DNA from: Gelidibacter salicanalis
GTDB taxonomy: Bacteria > Bacteroidota > Bacteroidia > Flavobacteriales > Flavobacteriaceae
Reading direction: 5' to 3'
Length of the DNA stretch: 64,000 nucleotides
Assembly: GCF_007997285.1 (NCBI RefSeq)
Contig: NZ_VORX01000004.1
Coordinates: 186,001 to 250,000, forward strand
Shown here: positions 19,714 to 29,189 of the stretch, piece after piece
Layout: each line of letters opens with the position of its first letter
How positions within the stretch are numbered: position 1 is the first letter of the stretch
Notes under the pieces: generated by a model
The model's database searches: none
What the model was told of the DNA's origin: nothing
The model's input: the letters and a program-made list of their open reading frames with translations, nothing else
Translations under genes and position numbers: made by a program

Positions 19714-20595
19714 ATGCTCAACATTCATTTCATTGTCAACCCGATAGCAGGTTCTGGGAAGCATCGTTTATCTGAAACGCTTTTACAACACTATTTTGAA
19801 CCTCAAAATTATCTGATCACCCTAAAAACTTCTGAGTATAAAAGTCATGCTTCAGAACTTACCAAAGCGTCCATCCAACAACATGCTGATATTATTGTGG
19901 CCTGTGGAGGAGATGGTACGGTCAATGAAGTGGCCTCCCTCTTGGTAGGAACAACAATTCCTTTAGGTATTGTGCCTATTGGTTCAGGCAATGGTTTGGC
20001 AAACAATTTGAAGATCCCGACACACTTGGCAGAGGCTCTGGAAATCATCAAAAAAAACCAACCCACAATGATTGATGTTGGCTGTGTCAATCAGCGGTAT
20101 TTTTTTAGTAATATTGGCTTCGGATTTACAGCCAAAGTCATAGAACACTATGCAGCGTCAGAGAAGAGAACATGGCGTTGTTATTTAAAAGCTTGCTATA
20201 AGGCGTTTTGGGCATATTATAAAAAGGAAACCGTGGTCATGGTTATTGATGATAATATTGAGTTGAGGAATCCGTTTTTGTTCTTTATTTCCAATTCAAA
20301 CGTTATGGGCTACACGATGAGCCTCACGCCAAAAGCTTCCTTAAAAGATGGTCTATTAGATGTGCTTATTGTGCCCAATATCAGCCGATTGAAAATGATG
20401 TATCTTGGAGTTTTGCTGCTCCTAAAAAAACCACATGCACTGAAGGAGGTGAGATACTATCAGACCACAGCTTTAAACATAACTCAAAAAGGAGCTCCTA
20501 TTTTTAGTGCGCAAATAGATGGCGAATGGTCCCAGACAGAGGCAAAATCAACATTGGTTGCTCTAAAAGAAAAAGCGTTAAACGTATTGGTTTAA
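19714..20595 (+). CDS. Diacylglycerol/lipid kinase family protein
   Basis: 293 residues of the DagK_cat/YegS/sphingosine-kinase fold. The nucleotide-binding motif CGGDGTVNEVASLL and the GIVPIGSGNGLANNL segment are both present, and the C-terminal beta-sandwich is complete (TLVALKEKALNVLV end). These cytoplasmic-face enzymes phosphorylate diacylglycerol or related lipids. It is translationally coupled (1-bp gap) to the LtaS-like gene, which supports a role in re-phosphorylating diacylglycerol released by phosphoglycerol transfer. A strong terminator hairpin follows at 20618. Confidence 0.9.
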   Translation: MLNIHFIVNPIAGSGKHRLSETLLQHYFEPQNYLITLKTSEYKSHASELTKASIQQHADIIVACGGDGTVNEVASLLVGTTIPLGIVPIGSGNGLANNLKIPTHLAEALEIIKKNQPTMIDVGCVNQRYFFSNIGFGFTAKVIEHYAASEKRTWRCYLKACYKAFWAYYKKETVVMVIDDNIELRNPFLFFISNSNVMGYTMSLTPKASLKDGLLDVLIVPNISRLKMMYLGVLLLLKKPHALKEVRYYQTTALNITQKGAPIFSAQIDGEWSQTEAKSTLVALKEKALNVLV

Positions 20596-20617
20596 GATTT
20601 ATAGTTGGTGAAGCAGA

Positions 20618-20652
20618 AACTTTAAATTCTCTTAAGAATTTAAAGTTATTTT
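20618..20652 (+). terminator. Rho-independent terminator after the lipid kinase gene
   Basis: Perfect 13-bp stem AACTTTAAATTCT, loop CTTA, AGAATTTAAAGTT, followed by ATTTTTG. It ends the LtaS-like/lipid kinase transcript. Confidence 0.85.
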
Positions 20653-20726
20653 TGTATCACATATAGGCGGTCTTGGAAGTAAGAAGGACGCGTCAACCTC
20701 AATTTTTAGTAGTACTATTTAAAATT

Positions 20727-21275
20727 ATGCAAAAAAATATATCAGTTTTATTATTAGTTATTCTTTTCTGGATTGTTAATTGCCAACAGTCCTTCGCACA
20801 GAAATCAGGAATAGAAACCGCGGGAGATATTGGATTGGTAACAGCTCCGGTTGCAGCCCTTACAGTGGCCTTGCTCAAAAAAGATCGTCAAGGAACTTGG
20901 CAATTCTCCAAAGGATTTTTGCTAAATCAGGCTGTAACGTTCGGGTTAAAGGTGGGGATTAATAAAAGAAGACCTTTTGACAATGGCGATAACGCATTTC
21001 CTTCTGGCCATACATCCACAACATTTCAGGCGGCGTCATTTATCCACAAACGCTATGGGTTTTCATATAGCATCCCATCCTATGCTTTGGCAGGATTTAC
21101 CGCATTTAGCAGGATAGATGCCCAAAAACACGATGGCTGGGATATTCTTGCTGGAGCGGTCATTGGCATTGGAAGTACTTTGATTTTTACTACGGAATAT
21201 CAACAAGAGCATATGGAGCTCACTTTTAATACCAAAGATGGGGATTACCTCATGGGCTTCACCTATACTTTTTAA
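20727..21275 (+). CDS. PAP2-family phosphatase, exported
   Basis: 182 residues from the ATG at 20727. An in-frame TTG at 20673 would add 18 residues in front of an obvious signal peptide (MQKNISVLLLVILFWIVNC...), so I prefer the internal ATG. The three PAP2 motifs are complete: KVGINKRRP, PSGHTS and SRIDAQKHDGWD. It is probably periplasmic or inner-membrane anchored, removing phosphate from lipid phosphates or isoprenyl diphosphates. It follows the lipid kinase but lies behind a terminator, so it is likely expressed separately. The functional link to lipid turnover is inference from position. Confidence 0.9.
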   Translation: MQKNISVLLLVILFWIVNCQQSFAQKSGIETAGDIGLVTAPVAALTVALLKKDRQGTWQFSKGFLLNQAVTFGLKVGINKRRPFDNGDNAFPSGHTSTTFQAASFIHKRYGFSYSIPSYALAGFTAFSRIDAQKHDGWDILAGAVIGIGSTLIFTTEYQQEHMELTFNTKDGDYLMGFTYTF

Positions 21276-21547
21276 AATTATCAGATTACATTTTTAAAAC
21301 TTTATGTCGCGAATTCACGATGAACAGAGCGTCAATGTACTGACTTCTAAACTGAGTTTGTGGGTTTAGTCTTAAAACAATACTTCAAATAGATGGACTG
21401 ATTTTGAAAGCAAAATATGCCAAAAGATAATTTTTCGTATACGCGTTCCTTCAGATCTTTAAATTTTATAAATGATAAGTCAGGTCATTACGGTTAACGA
21501 AATACTCTGGCATAAAGCGTTAACATCCGAATAATGAAGGAGTCTTC

Positions 21548-23800
21548 TCAATTTGAAATGACCTTTATAGCGCTTTCTAAAAATTCATCTGTCCCTGCTC
21601 TTACACCTTCAATTGAGGTGTTGACATAAATATCTGGTACTATGCCTATAGCATGATGCTGACTTCCATCGTGGTTCACCACCTTCATGCCAGTCCAACT
21701 GATAACGTAATTTCCCAATAGCCTAAATGGATTTATGTTCCCATTAGTGCCTGCTGTTGGTTGCCCTACAATTGTTGCCAATTGATAGTGTTTGATAAAA
21801 CCCATAAAGCTTTCTGCATAACTGATTGCCCTGCCATCAATAATGAAAACTACTTTTTTAGCTCCCAAATAAGGTTTTCTTGCGGGCATTTCCCAACCAT
21901 GGTTTTCATAATCTGATACTTTTTGGTGGTCTGGATAAATAATTTTTGGGACTCTCATCCAAGCTTTAGAGGTGTCATTTGTTTTAAGCAGATGCGAAAT
22001 AAAGTCATGGTTCCCGTTGGGATATCCTCTCAAATCACAAATGATTCCTTTTGCTTTTTCCAATTGTGGCATTAATGCCGTAATAGTATCCATCTCAATA
22101 GTGTTGAGATTGAGATAGTAAATGTTATCGTCTAATATTTTATAGTTGTTTTCCTGTATGCTGATGTTATGTTGACCATACTCGAATTTCTTATCGCGCT
22201 GTAAAACCACCTTTTTACCGTCAATTTCTAAAGCCAGGGATTCATTCCTTTTACCAAATAAACTGACTTGTTGTGCTCTATAATTAAGCCATCCCTCGGT
22301 TCCAGCTGAAATGGTCGAATTGATTTCTTTAAAATAAGCTTCCGAGGTTTGGCCATCTATTTTGGTTACAATATCGCCTACCTTAATTCCAAGATCAGCA
22401 GCTTTAATTTTAGTGATAACCAAAGCATTTTCAATCCATTCCCATTGAATAGGAGGGACATAATTTTCAGCATTGCCGCCGGTTACATAAATATGCCCAT
22501 CCTTTAAAGGCGCCGTAAATTTTTCTAAGGTGATGAGGTGCTCTTGTTCGGTCTGGTCAGTTAAACTTCTTTTTAGAGCCTTTGCCAAATCGAGATCCCA
22601 ATTGACGTTTACTTCAGCAAAATACGGATAGAAATGTTGAAATACGTTGTAGGTATTAATGACATTGCCTAAGTATAAAGCTTGAATTTCTGAATTGGTA
22701 TCCCATTTATTTAAGCGGGATTTAAATTTAGTAAACGTCTTGCTTTTTGGATAGGTGTGCTCTTTGGTGGTGTACAAGGTCAGGGGAATTTGACAGAACA
22801 TACCCGGCCCAATTTCTTTTTCTATGAGTTCTCCAAATTTTGGCGCGGCATCAAAAAGAGGCTCCTCTTTTAGTTTCTTAGAATCTGAATTATAACTGAT
22901 CCTCACACTTTGTCGTCCTTCCTTAACGTCAGTAGTTTCTAAGGCGTAGGCATAGCCTTTGCTAGCGCCGGTCCATGGCGTTGTGTCGTTTTTTGAACCA
23001 ATGGTTTCCGCTTCAAAATTGTTGTTGACTATGGGGATTTCAATCCATTCTCCTTCATTCTCATAGTAAAGGTGCACATCATCCACATACAAGCTGCCTT
23101 TTCCTATAAGGAAAGATCCCAAGAACAATCCAGATGCCAAGGCGTCTACCTCGCCAATAATCTCATACTGTTCCCATGTATTACTTTTGATCGGCCTATT
23201 GCCCATATTATCAAAAAAGCCCATTTTCTTATTCGGCTTATCTACTCTAAGCCATAAATGTCCAGTGCCCTGTGAGCCGTCCTTAAGTTTTACCCAAGCG
23301 GTATATTTAATTTTCTTCCCTCTATATGCTTCTGGATTAATGCCCGTCGCAAGACTTCCAAAACCATTAGTTTGCACAGCTTCCTTATATCTATTCACTC
23401 TAACACTGCTGTAGATGCCACCCTGATTAATCATGTCTTTAGAAACCCCTTTGTGTTGCCAATAGGTCAACTCGTAATCTTTGGTGTTCGGAGGAATTAG
23501 GATGCTGTTATCATAATTCTGTTTTGAATTTGAAAATACAATGCTAGGGGCCATAGGTTTAAAGAGCGCGTTGAGTGTTGTGATGGCCTCGACGCTATTC
23601 TCGGCTTTTAACATTTCGCTGGCTCCAAATGCAGCAAAATTATTCCAATCGATTTCTGAAGCTTCGTCACTAGGATGAAAGTATTTGACATACCCATAGG
23701 CCTTGGCAAACGCTTGTAAATTAATAGTGCGTTGGTCTTGCTGAGCAAAACTTGAACTTAGTAATAAAAGCGAGCAAAGTAGTAGAAGGTTTTTTTTCAT
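21548..23800 (-). CDS. S41-family C-terminal-processing-like peptidase, secreted
   Basis: 750 residues with a Sec signal peptide (MKKNLLLLCSLLLLSSSFAQ). The middle (about 130-300) looks like a carbohydrate-binding/beta-sandwich insert. A PDZ-like segment follows (LGIKVGDIVTKIDGQ, about residue 470), then a tail-specific protease S41 domain. The catalytic Ser lies in RAISYAESFMGF, with GQPTAGTNGN just after. Long multi-domain S41 proteins like this are common in Flavobacteriia and act in the periplasm or outside the cell; substrates are unknown. It stands alone, convergent with the PAP2 gene. Confidence 0.88.
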   Translation of the reverse strand: MKKNLLLLCSLLLLSSSFAQQDQRTINLQAFAKAYGYVKYFHPSDEASEIDWNNFAAFGASEMLKAENSVEAITTLNALFKPMAPSIVFSNSKQNYDNSILIPPNTKDYELTYWQHKGVSKDMINQGGIYSSVRVNRYKEAVQTNGFGSLATGINPEAYRGKKIKYTAWVKLKDGSQGTGHLWLRVDKPNKKMGFFDNMGNRPIKSNTWEQYEIIGEVDALASGLFLGSFLIGKGSLYVDDVHLYYENEGEWIEIPIVNNNFEAETIGSKNDTTPWTGASKGYAYALETTDVKEGRQSVRISYNSDSKKLKEEPLFDAAPKFGELIEKEIGPGMFCQIPLTLYTTKEHTYPKSKTFTKFKSRLNKWDTNSEIQALYLGNVINTYNVFQHFYPYFAEVNVNWDLDLAKALKRSLTDQTEQEHLITLEKFTAPLKDGHIYVTGGNAENYVPPIQWEWIENALVITKIKAADLGIKVGDIVTKIDGQTSEAYFKEINSTISAGTEGWLNYRAQQVSLFGKRNESLALEIDGKKVVLQRDKKFEYGQHNISIQENNYKILDDNIYYLNLNTIEMDTITALMPQLEKAKGIICDLRGYPNGNHDFISHLLKTNDTSKAWMRVPKIIYPDHQKVSDYENHGWEMPARKPYLGAKKVVFIIDGRAISYAESFMGFIKHYQLATIVGQPTAGTNGNINPFRLLGNYVISWTGMKVVNHDGSQHHAIGIVPDIYVNTSIEGVRAGTDEFLESAIKVISN

Positions 23801-24313
23801 TAGATGCCTAAGTGGACTCGGGATTTAAAATTGAAATGCTAAGGTTCGTGTTTAAAAGTAGTAAACTCATCTTCAAAAACCATTTTTTTAACAAAAGGGA
23901 TTTACTTACACGGAGGTGTGGCAAACCGTGGAAAAATACAATTATGTGAAGTAGATGGGTGTTGCCCTATGAAATAATACAATCCTTCTCCGCAACAGGG
24001 TATGTGAATAATATTAAAAAATAACGGTACTCCTTTTTAACAGAATCCGTTTTATGCTCCCATTGGACAGTAAGTACGCTGCTGATTCCCTTGATATGTG
24101 ATTTTGAAGGACACTATTTATTGTAGGAAGTGAATAGTGTGTTTGCCATGGAATTACATCTGAACAGTAAGATAATAGGTTACCTATAGTGAAGATGTTC
24201 CACAGTAAAATTCCTGATTTTGTGAAATAAATTTTAAAAAAGCGCCTTGCAAAGCCATAGTTGAATTGACATTGCCGACGCTATAAATTGCACTGATTTT
24301 ATAAGGTTACAAA
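23801..24313. other. Intergenic stretch, nothing recognised
   Basis: About 510 bp upstream of the S41 gene and downstream of the GlcG-like gene. No open frame of credible composition, repeat copy or RNA gene was recognised. The S41 promoter presumably lies near 23810-23870. Confidence 0.5.
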
Positions 24314-24350
24314 TAAAAAAAAAGGATCATCAGTAACGACGATCCTCTTT
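24314..24350 (-). terminator. Rho-independent terminator of the GlcG-like gene
   Basis: On the minus strand: AGGATCGTC, loop, GATGATCCT, then a run of nine T. It lies 21 bp past the stop codon of the GlcG-like gene and ends the fdhA-GlcG transcript. Confidence 0.9.
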
Positions 24351-24370
24351 GTAAACTATATTATTATGTA

Positions 24371-24769
24371 TTAAAGAGCTTTGGCTCCGGCTTCTGCTAC
24401 TGCGTGATCGTTGTCAACAGAACTTCCGCTTACACCAATCGCCCCGATGATATCTCCGTTTGAATTGGTAATTGGAATACCTCCTGGGAAGGTAATAAGT
24501 CCACCATTAGAGTGTTCAATGTTGTATAAAGAACCTCCTGGTTGGGATAGTTCGCCTACTAATCCCGTGTTCATATCAAAAAAACGTGCTGTTTTTGCTT
24601 TTTTAATTGAAATGTCAAGAGAACCTAACCAAGCGCCATCCATACGTGCAAACGCTACTAAGTTAGCGCCAGCATCTACCACCGCGATATTCATTTTGGT
24701 GTCTATGGCTTTTGCTTTTTCTTGTGCTGCTGTGATGGCCTTTTCTGCCTGTGCTAATGTGATATTCAT
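24371..24769 (-). CDS. GlcG/HbpS-like protein (DUF336 family)
   Basis: 132 residues. The family pattern is easy to see: an N-terminal helix ([19 protein letters not shown]), [31 protein letters not shown], and a C-terminal GGIPI...[28 protein letters not shown]. Relatives include GlcG of the glycolate operon and the heme-binding HbpS; biochemical roles are poorly defined. There is no signal peptide, so it is cytoplasmic as read. It lies 106 bp downstream of the formaldehyde dehydrogenase gene on the same strand and shares its terminator, suggesting linked expression. Confidence 0.88.
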   Translation of the reverse strand: MNITLAQAEKAITAAQEKAKAIDTKMNIAVVDAGANLVAFARMDGAWLGSLDISIKKAKTARFFDMNTGLVGELSQPGGSLYNIEHSNGGLITFPGGIPITNSNGDIIGAIGVSGSSVDNDHAVAEAGAKAL

Positions 24770-24875
24770 AATTTTTATTTTTTAATTTTAATGTTGTTAT
24801 AATGTTACAATATACGTTGTAATGTCTTTGATAAAGTTATTAAAACAGTTCAATAACTTATGAAAAAGGCTCAAA

Positions 24876-26066
24876 TTAGTGAGCTATTAAACCGTGTGGG
24901 TCTATCACAAACTTTTTAGCTACTCCAGAATCAAAAGCGGCATAGCCTTTTGCGGCGTCTTGCAGACTGATGACCTCTACGTTGACCGCTTTTGCGATAT
25001 CTATTTTATCGTGCAAGATAGCATTCATCAGTTGTTTGTGATATTTCATAACTGGTGTTTGACCTGTATGGAATGAATGGGATTTTGCCCATCCCAATCC
25101 GAAACGGATTTTCAAGCTGCCTTGTTTTGCAGACTCTTCTTTAGCTCCTGGATCTTCAGTAACGTAAAGTCCCGGAATACTAATTTGACCACCAGCTTTG
25201 GTAATGGCCATCGCCTGGTTCAATACAATGGCGGGCATTTCTTTTCCTGCACTGTCGCCATGACCACTAGCTTCAAAACCTACACAGTCAATAAAGCAAT
25301 CCACTTCAGGGATACCAACAATCATGGCAATTTGTTCTTGCACCGGAATCCCGTTGGTTAAATTAATGGTCTCACAACCAAAACTTCTAGCGTGGGCAAG
25401 GCGTTGTTCATTAAGATCGCCTACAATAACTACTGCAGCGCCTAATAATTGGCAGCTTGATGCAGCAGCGAGGCCCACTGGTCCTGCACCGGCAATATAC
25501 ACCACTGAACCCGCAGTTACTCCTGCCATAACAGCGCCGTGAAATCCAGTTGGTAGAATATCAGAAAGCATGGTCAGGTCCAATATTTTTTCCATGGCCT
25601 GATCCTTGTCAGGAAATTTAAGCAAGTTAAAATCGGCGTAAGGTACCATCACATATTCCGCTTGGCCTCCAATCCATCCGCCCATATCAACATAGCCATA
25701 AGCCGCACCCGGGCGATCGCCATTTACGTTTAAACAGATGCCTGTTAATCCTTTTTTACAGTTATCACAGCGTCCACAAGCAATATTAAAGGGCACGGAT
25801 ACCAAATCTCCTTTCTTGATAAATTCAACATCCCGTCCTATTTCTATGACCTCTCCGGTAATTTCATGGCCTAGAACCAATCCTTTTTCAGCTGTGGTTC
25901 TACCTCTTACCATGTGTTGGTCTGAGCCACAAATGTTGGTAGCTACAATCTTTAAAATTACGCCGTGTTCACATTTTCGGTCTCCCAAAGCTAATTTGGG
26001 ATAATCTATTTCTAATACTTCCACTTCTCCTGGTCCTACATAGGAAACTCCATGATTTTTACACAT
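24876..26066 (-). CDS. fdhA: Formaldehyde dehydrogenase, glutathione-independent
   Basis: 396-residue zinc-dependent MDR enzyme matching Pseudomonas putida FdhA. Catalytic zinc residues are visible in NICGSDQHMVRGRT and GHEITGEVIEIG. The structural zinc cluster CGRCDNCKKGLTGIC, the NAD-binding GAGPVGLAAA, and the family-specific insert AYGYVDMGGWIGGQAEYV are present. It oxidises formaldehyde to formate with NAD+ without added glutathione; relatives can dismutate aldehydes. The likely role is detoxification. The window has no hexulose-phosphate synthase, so despite the pentose phosphate cluster 13 kb away there is no sign of a ribulose-monophosphate cycle. Confidence 0.92.
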   Translation of the reverse strand: MCKNHGVSYVGPGEVEVLEIDYPKLALGDRKCEHGVILKIVATNICGSDQHMVRGRTTAEKGLVLGHEITGEVIEIGRDVEFIKKGDLVSVPFNIACGRCDNCKKGLTGICLNVNGDRPGAAYGYVDMGGWIGGQAEYVMVPYADFNLLKFPDKDQAMEKILDLTMLSDILPTGFHGAVMAGVTAGSVVYIAGAGPVGLAAASSCQLLGAAVVIVGDLNEQRLAHARSFGCETINLTNGIPVQEQIAMIVGIPEVDCFIDCVGFEASGHGDSAGKEMPAIVLNQAMAITKAGGQISIPGLYVTEDPGAKEESAKQGSLKIRFGLGWAKSHSFHTGQTPVMKYHKQLMNAILHDKIDIAKAVNVEVISLQDAAKGYAAFDSGVAKKFVIDPHGLIAH

Positions 26067-26447
26067 AATTGTATAATTTATTCAAATTAATATAAAATTT
26101 TAATCAAAAAACTTGATAATATGCAATATAATCCTTATTGTGCGTTCAAAGGTTATGAAAACAGGTCAATCTTTAAATAAGTTGCAAATGGCGGTTTTGG
26201 CGTGAGGTATTTCGTTAACTATTGGGTACGAGCCCTAAGTCGTAATTCTAGATATTCCTGTCCTTTAAAAAAGTAATGGAAAGTATTTCACTAATGTAAC
26301 GGAACTCAATTTTTTAAAGCTGACGAACAATCTTGGTCAAAATAAGTTGCGGGTTTACGTACGGAATTTAGTAAATAAATACTAAAAATATAATGGGGAT
26401 GTAGAGAATGCCAAGTTTTTTTTAGGGCTTTTCAAGTGAGATCAGAC

Positions 26448-26550
26448 AAAACCATATCGTTGTTAATAAGTTGGTTGCAAGCAAGTTTTAGTCCCGAAAG
26501 CTATTGGTGCTTACAGCGCGGCGATCGTGATTCTTTTTCGGACATCAATT
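26448..26550 (+). mobile_element. Right half of a decayed MITE copy
   Basis: Matches the right-hand part of the element at 51533-51755: TTGTTAATAAGTTGGTTGCAAGCAAG, then a TCCCGAAAGC palindrome-like insert, CAGCGCGGCGATC and the right end TGATTCTTTTTCGGACATCAAT (quoted in parts). The left half is missing or unrecognisable. The rest of the 490-bp gap between fdhA and the hydrolase gene shows no gene. Confidence 0.65.
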
Positions 26551-26557
26551 AATTTTT

Positions 26558-27199
26558 TTATAAACTTTGTTTTAAAATCCATTTTTTGGTCGGTTCAATC
26601 CACGCCAGTAATGGTTTATACAAAAATCCATGACCCAAATTTGTATTCAATTCTAGTTGTTCAAATTTCGTGGTAAAATTGTCAGACTTTTTCCAGTAGT
26701 CATAATTTTTTCCAGCAATACTATCGGATACTTCGTAAATGCCTAGTACCTGCCCATGAAATTTCCAATCATTAGTCGATTCTTGAAAAGTATTGTTTCC
26801 GGCAAGTAGAACATAATTGATTGGATTTAAATTTAGGTCTGAAATATTCGAAGCAATTATGGCCCCCTTAGATGCTCCAATAACCGTAATGTCATTCGGT
26901 TTGATGCCTGACTGTAGAAGGCTATCTATTTGTTTTGAAATCTTAATGGCATACGCTCTTGGTTCAACATCTTCTTTCCTAACCTCATAATAAACGTGGG
27001 ATTTTTGAAACTTTAATGCCGAAATAATGCTGTCTAATTCATAACTGCCAAATACCTCACTATAAACATTTTTACCTTGCTCTTCAATTATTCGACCGTG
27101 AATGTAAAATAGATGTTTCCTGTTATTGGTTTTGCTTGCATCCGATTGACAACTGAATTGAATCACTGTTATAAGCGCTGATAAGATAAATAATTTCAT
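26558..27199 (-). CDS. Lipoprotein with alpha/beta-hydrolase-like fold
   Basis: 213 residues. The N-terminus MKLFILSALITVIQFSC is a lipoprotein signal with Cys17 as the lipidation site. The body has LFYIHGRI (oxyanion-side HG), DITVIGASKGAIIAS (nucleophile elbow GxSxG, Ser in GASKG) and a C-terminal NTNLGHGFLYKPL that could carry the catalytic His. This is a small esterase/lipase-type hydrolase anchored in the envelope. It is monocistronic; the substrate is unknown. Confidence 0.75.
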   Translation of the reverse strand: MKLFILSALITVIQFSCQSDASKTNNRKHLFYIHGRIIEEQGKNVYSEVFGSYELDSIISALKFQKSHVYYEVRKEDVEPRAYAIKISKQIDSLLQSGIKPNDITVIGASKGAIIASNISDLNLNPINYVLLAGNNTFQESTNDWKFHGQVLGIYEVSDSIAGKNYDYWKKSDNFTTKFEQLELNTNLGHGFLYKPLLAWIEPTKKWILKQSL

Positions 27200-27597
27200 G
27201 TCAGTGTTTTTATTTTGGTTGGCTCACAACTTTTTCTTTGTTAATCGTGATACGCTAAGTTAAGGAAAACTACCAATAGGTCTGGTAACTGGCAATCCTG
27301 CCTTTGTCGCTAGGCGCCAAGGATTTTTAATTTTTTGAAGCATCGTGAGAACGCTTTTTTGGCACGCTTAACCCGTCCATGGAGTTAAGTAAGGTAAACA
27401 TCATAGGATTGACCTAGGCCAACTAGGGTCTTGCATTTGGCCACCATAGTATTCTATCCTAAAAACATTAGAAGTGTACCCGGAAACTTAACAAAAGTGC
27501 TACAAGAGTATTTGCCTGTGTGTTTCATAAAATGAGGACGCTCCGGAACTTGACACATTTGTAATTAAGCCATTTAATATGATTCTAAATTTGGCGC

Positions 27598-27630
27598 ACA
27601 AAAAATAAGAAAGCCCTAAAAAGGGTTTAA
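27598..27630 (-). terminator. Terminator of the 27689-28372 gene
   Basis: On the minus strand: AAACCCT, TTTT, AGGGCTTT, followed by CTTATTTTTTG. The stem is 7 bp with a G:T pair. It lies about 60 bp beyond the stop of the upstream minus-strand gene. Confidence 0.7.
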
Positions 27631-27688
27631 ACATTATGATTATGATCACTTTATGGGGTTGTGCAACAAGTATCGGTGTTGGCTGTAG

Positions 27689-28372
27689 TTATTCGTTGCC
27701 TATTTTCATATTATAGTTTGTAAAATAATCAAGCAAGAATTCTACTTTTCCTTTATCAGAGTTTTTCATTTCTCTGTAAAGTTTTTTTCCTAATACTTTG
27801 GGGATGTCTTTAAAATCTGACTTAGAATCTATGATATGTAAGCCGTCCAAATCTTGAAAGTATATTGTTTGGGATTCAATAAATTGATCTTTTTCCATAT
27901 GGGATGGCCACTCTACACTTTCTTCTAGAGGTAAAACTTTGCTTTTTAAATATATATTATCGTGTAAATATAAATTTAGCTTCCCTTTTTTAAGTTCACT
28001 TTCTGAGTTTTCTATTAAAACAGTCATAAATGCATTTCTTTTTGCCGCACGGCTAAAAGTTTTTCTTTTGAAGGGCAATGATCTAAGAGTTAATGTTTTT
28101 CCTTCTGAATTTTTCATTAACAAATATGTGAAATCATCAGGATTTATGGTTTTTTCATCTCCGGTTTCATTAAGGTATGTAAAACCTCTTTGTATGGTTC
28201 TAATTGGTAGTTTTTCACCATATATTAGTGTTGTATCACTTTTTTTATTTACCAAATAATAAATTATTGGTTGTTCATTACTTGAATTCAGCTTATTTAT
28301 ACTCTGAATTTCTTGAGAATTGCCAAGTGATATAAATGCTATAGCGATAGCAAAGAATAATCTAGTTTTCAT
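27689..28372 (-). CDS. Exported protein of unknown function
   Basis: 227 residues with a signal peptide (MKTRLFFAIAIAFISLGNSQ). I do not recognise the family. The mature part is rich in charged residues and beta-strand-like stretches (SDTTLIYGEKLPIRTIQRGFTYLNE) with no cysteines or known catalytic motif. It is flanked by a terminator downstream and 500 bp of repeat-like DNA upstream. It is probably periplasmic or surface-exposed. The coding composition and signal peptide make it a real gene. Confidence 0.75.
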   Translation of the reverse strand: MKTRLFFAIAIAFISLGNSQEIQSINKLNSSNEQPIIYYLVNKKSDTTLIYGEKLPIRTIQRGFTYLNETGDEKTINPDDFTYLLMKNSEGKTLTLRSLPFKRKTFSRAAKRNAFMTVLIENSESELKKGKLNLYLHDNIYLKSKVLPLEESVEWPSHMEKDQFIESQTIYFQDLDGLHIIDSKSDFKDIPKVLGKKLYREMKNSDKGKVEFLLDYFTNYNMKIGNE

Positions 28373-28902
28373 AGGTTTTACGGTTTTGTTAAAATTGGTT
28401 TAAACTTCTAATGGAATAGTATTCCTATAAAAAAAGAATCTTTTAATCATAACACTAATATTTAAGATTATTCCCATCAAAAACCAATCCAAAAATTTAA
28501 CTAATAATTATGATTCTTGGTTTTGATTTATATTTTTGAGATCAACGTTTAATATATAAACTGTGGTGAGGCGTCATAACGGGCTTATACATCGAGTGCT
28601 CAACAGAGAAAAATCCGTTCCCGAAAACAATCGGGATTACAAGTAGACATGGACAAGTTTTATTTTTTACACGTTGTGGCGCTGTGTTTTAATTTAGCGC
28701 TTTGTAGGCTTCCCCATAAAACATAGCGTTTAAATTCACAATAACTTTTGGATTGGCACTTAGCCAAATCTTTGATAGGGAACAACTTTTTCAATATTAC
28801 AGTCAAATCAAAGATTTGGCGGACTTCACAAACACACACAAACCTTTCGGAAAGCATTAATTAGCTATGTTTCATACACATCTTTGTTGTGCTTTCTTAC
28901 TT
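28373..28902. repeat. Gene-free stretch with palindromic repeats
   Basis: Contains TCCCGA (28619-28624)/TCGGGA (28631-28636) and a perfect 13-bp inverted repeat CCAAATCTTTGAT (28764-28776)/ATCAAAGATTTGG (28807-28819) with a 30-bp spacer. A 65-codon minus-strand frame (28660-28857) spans this inverted repeat but has no recognisable product, so I regard the stretch as intergenic repeat DNA. Confidence 0.6.
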
Positions 28903-29187
28903 TTACACAACTTTTAATTCTATAGACAATCCCAGCGCATTGGCAATCAGGGCGAAATTGGATAAACGAATATCTTCACCGTTTTCAATTCGTGAGATAT
29001 ATGGTAGCTTTTTTCCGACTTTATCAGCTAAGTCTTCTTGGCTCATATGCAATTCCTTTCTTCTGTTTTTTATGATTTCTCCAAAATAATAGGAAGAAGC
29101 ATCCTCTCGGAATTTCTCACGTTCCTTAGTCCCTTCTTTCCCGTATCGCTCAGCAATCAGTTCCTTTGCATTTATTGACTTTCCCAT
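28903..29187 (-). CDS. XRE-family HTH regulator, HigA-like antitoxin
   Basis: 94 residues. The helix-turn-helix is EIIKNRRKELHMSQEDLADKVGKKLPYISRIENGEDIRLSNFALIANALGLSI (about residues 38-90, quoted as extent), a classic Xre/HigA domain. The N-terminal 35 residues are charged and helical. Its ATG lies 2 bp past the end of a broken HigB/RelE-type toxin gene, the toxin-first order of HigBA modules. It is therefore an antitoxin whose partner is dead. It may persist as a repressor. Confidence 0.88.
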   Translation of the reverse strand: MGKSINAKELIAERYGKEGTKEREKFREDASSYYFGEIIKNRRKELHMSQEDLADKVGKKLPYISRIENGEDIRLSNFALIANALGLSIELKVV

Positions 29188-29189
29188 AT

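Noticed and set aside
24876-26066. Formaldehyde dehydrogenase plus pentose phosphate genes as a methylotrophy locus
   Set aside because: No hexulose-6-phosphate synthase or 6-phospho-3-hexuloisomerase, and no methanol dehydrogenase. The genes are 13 kb apart with unrelated genes between.
28660-28857. 65-codon minus-strand frame
   Set aside because: It spans a 13-bp inverted repeat in repeat-rich DNA, has no recognisable product and no promoter or neighbour to support it.
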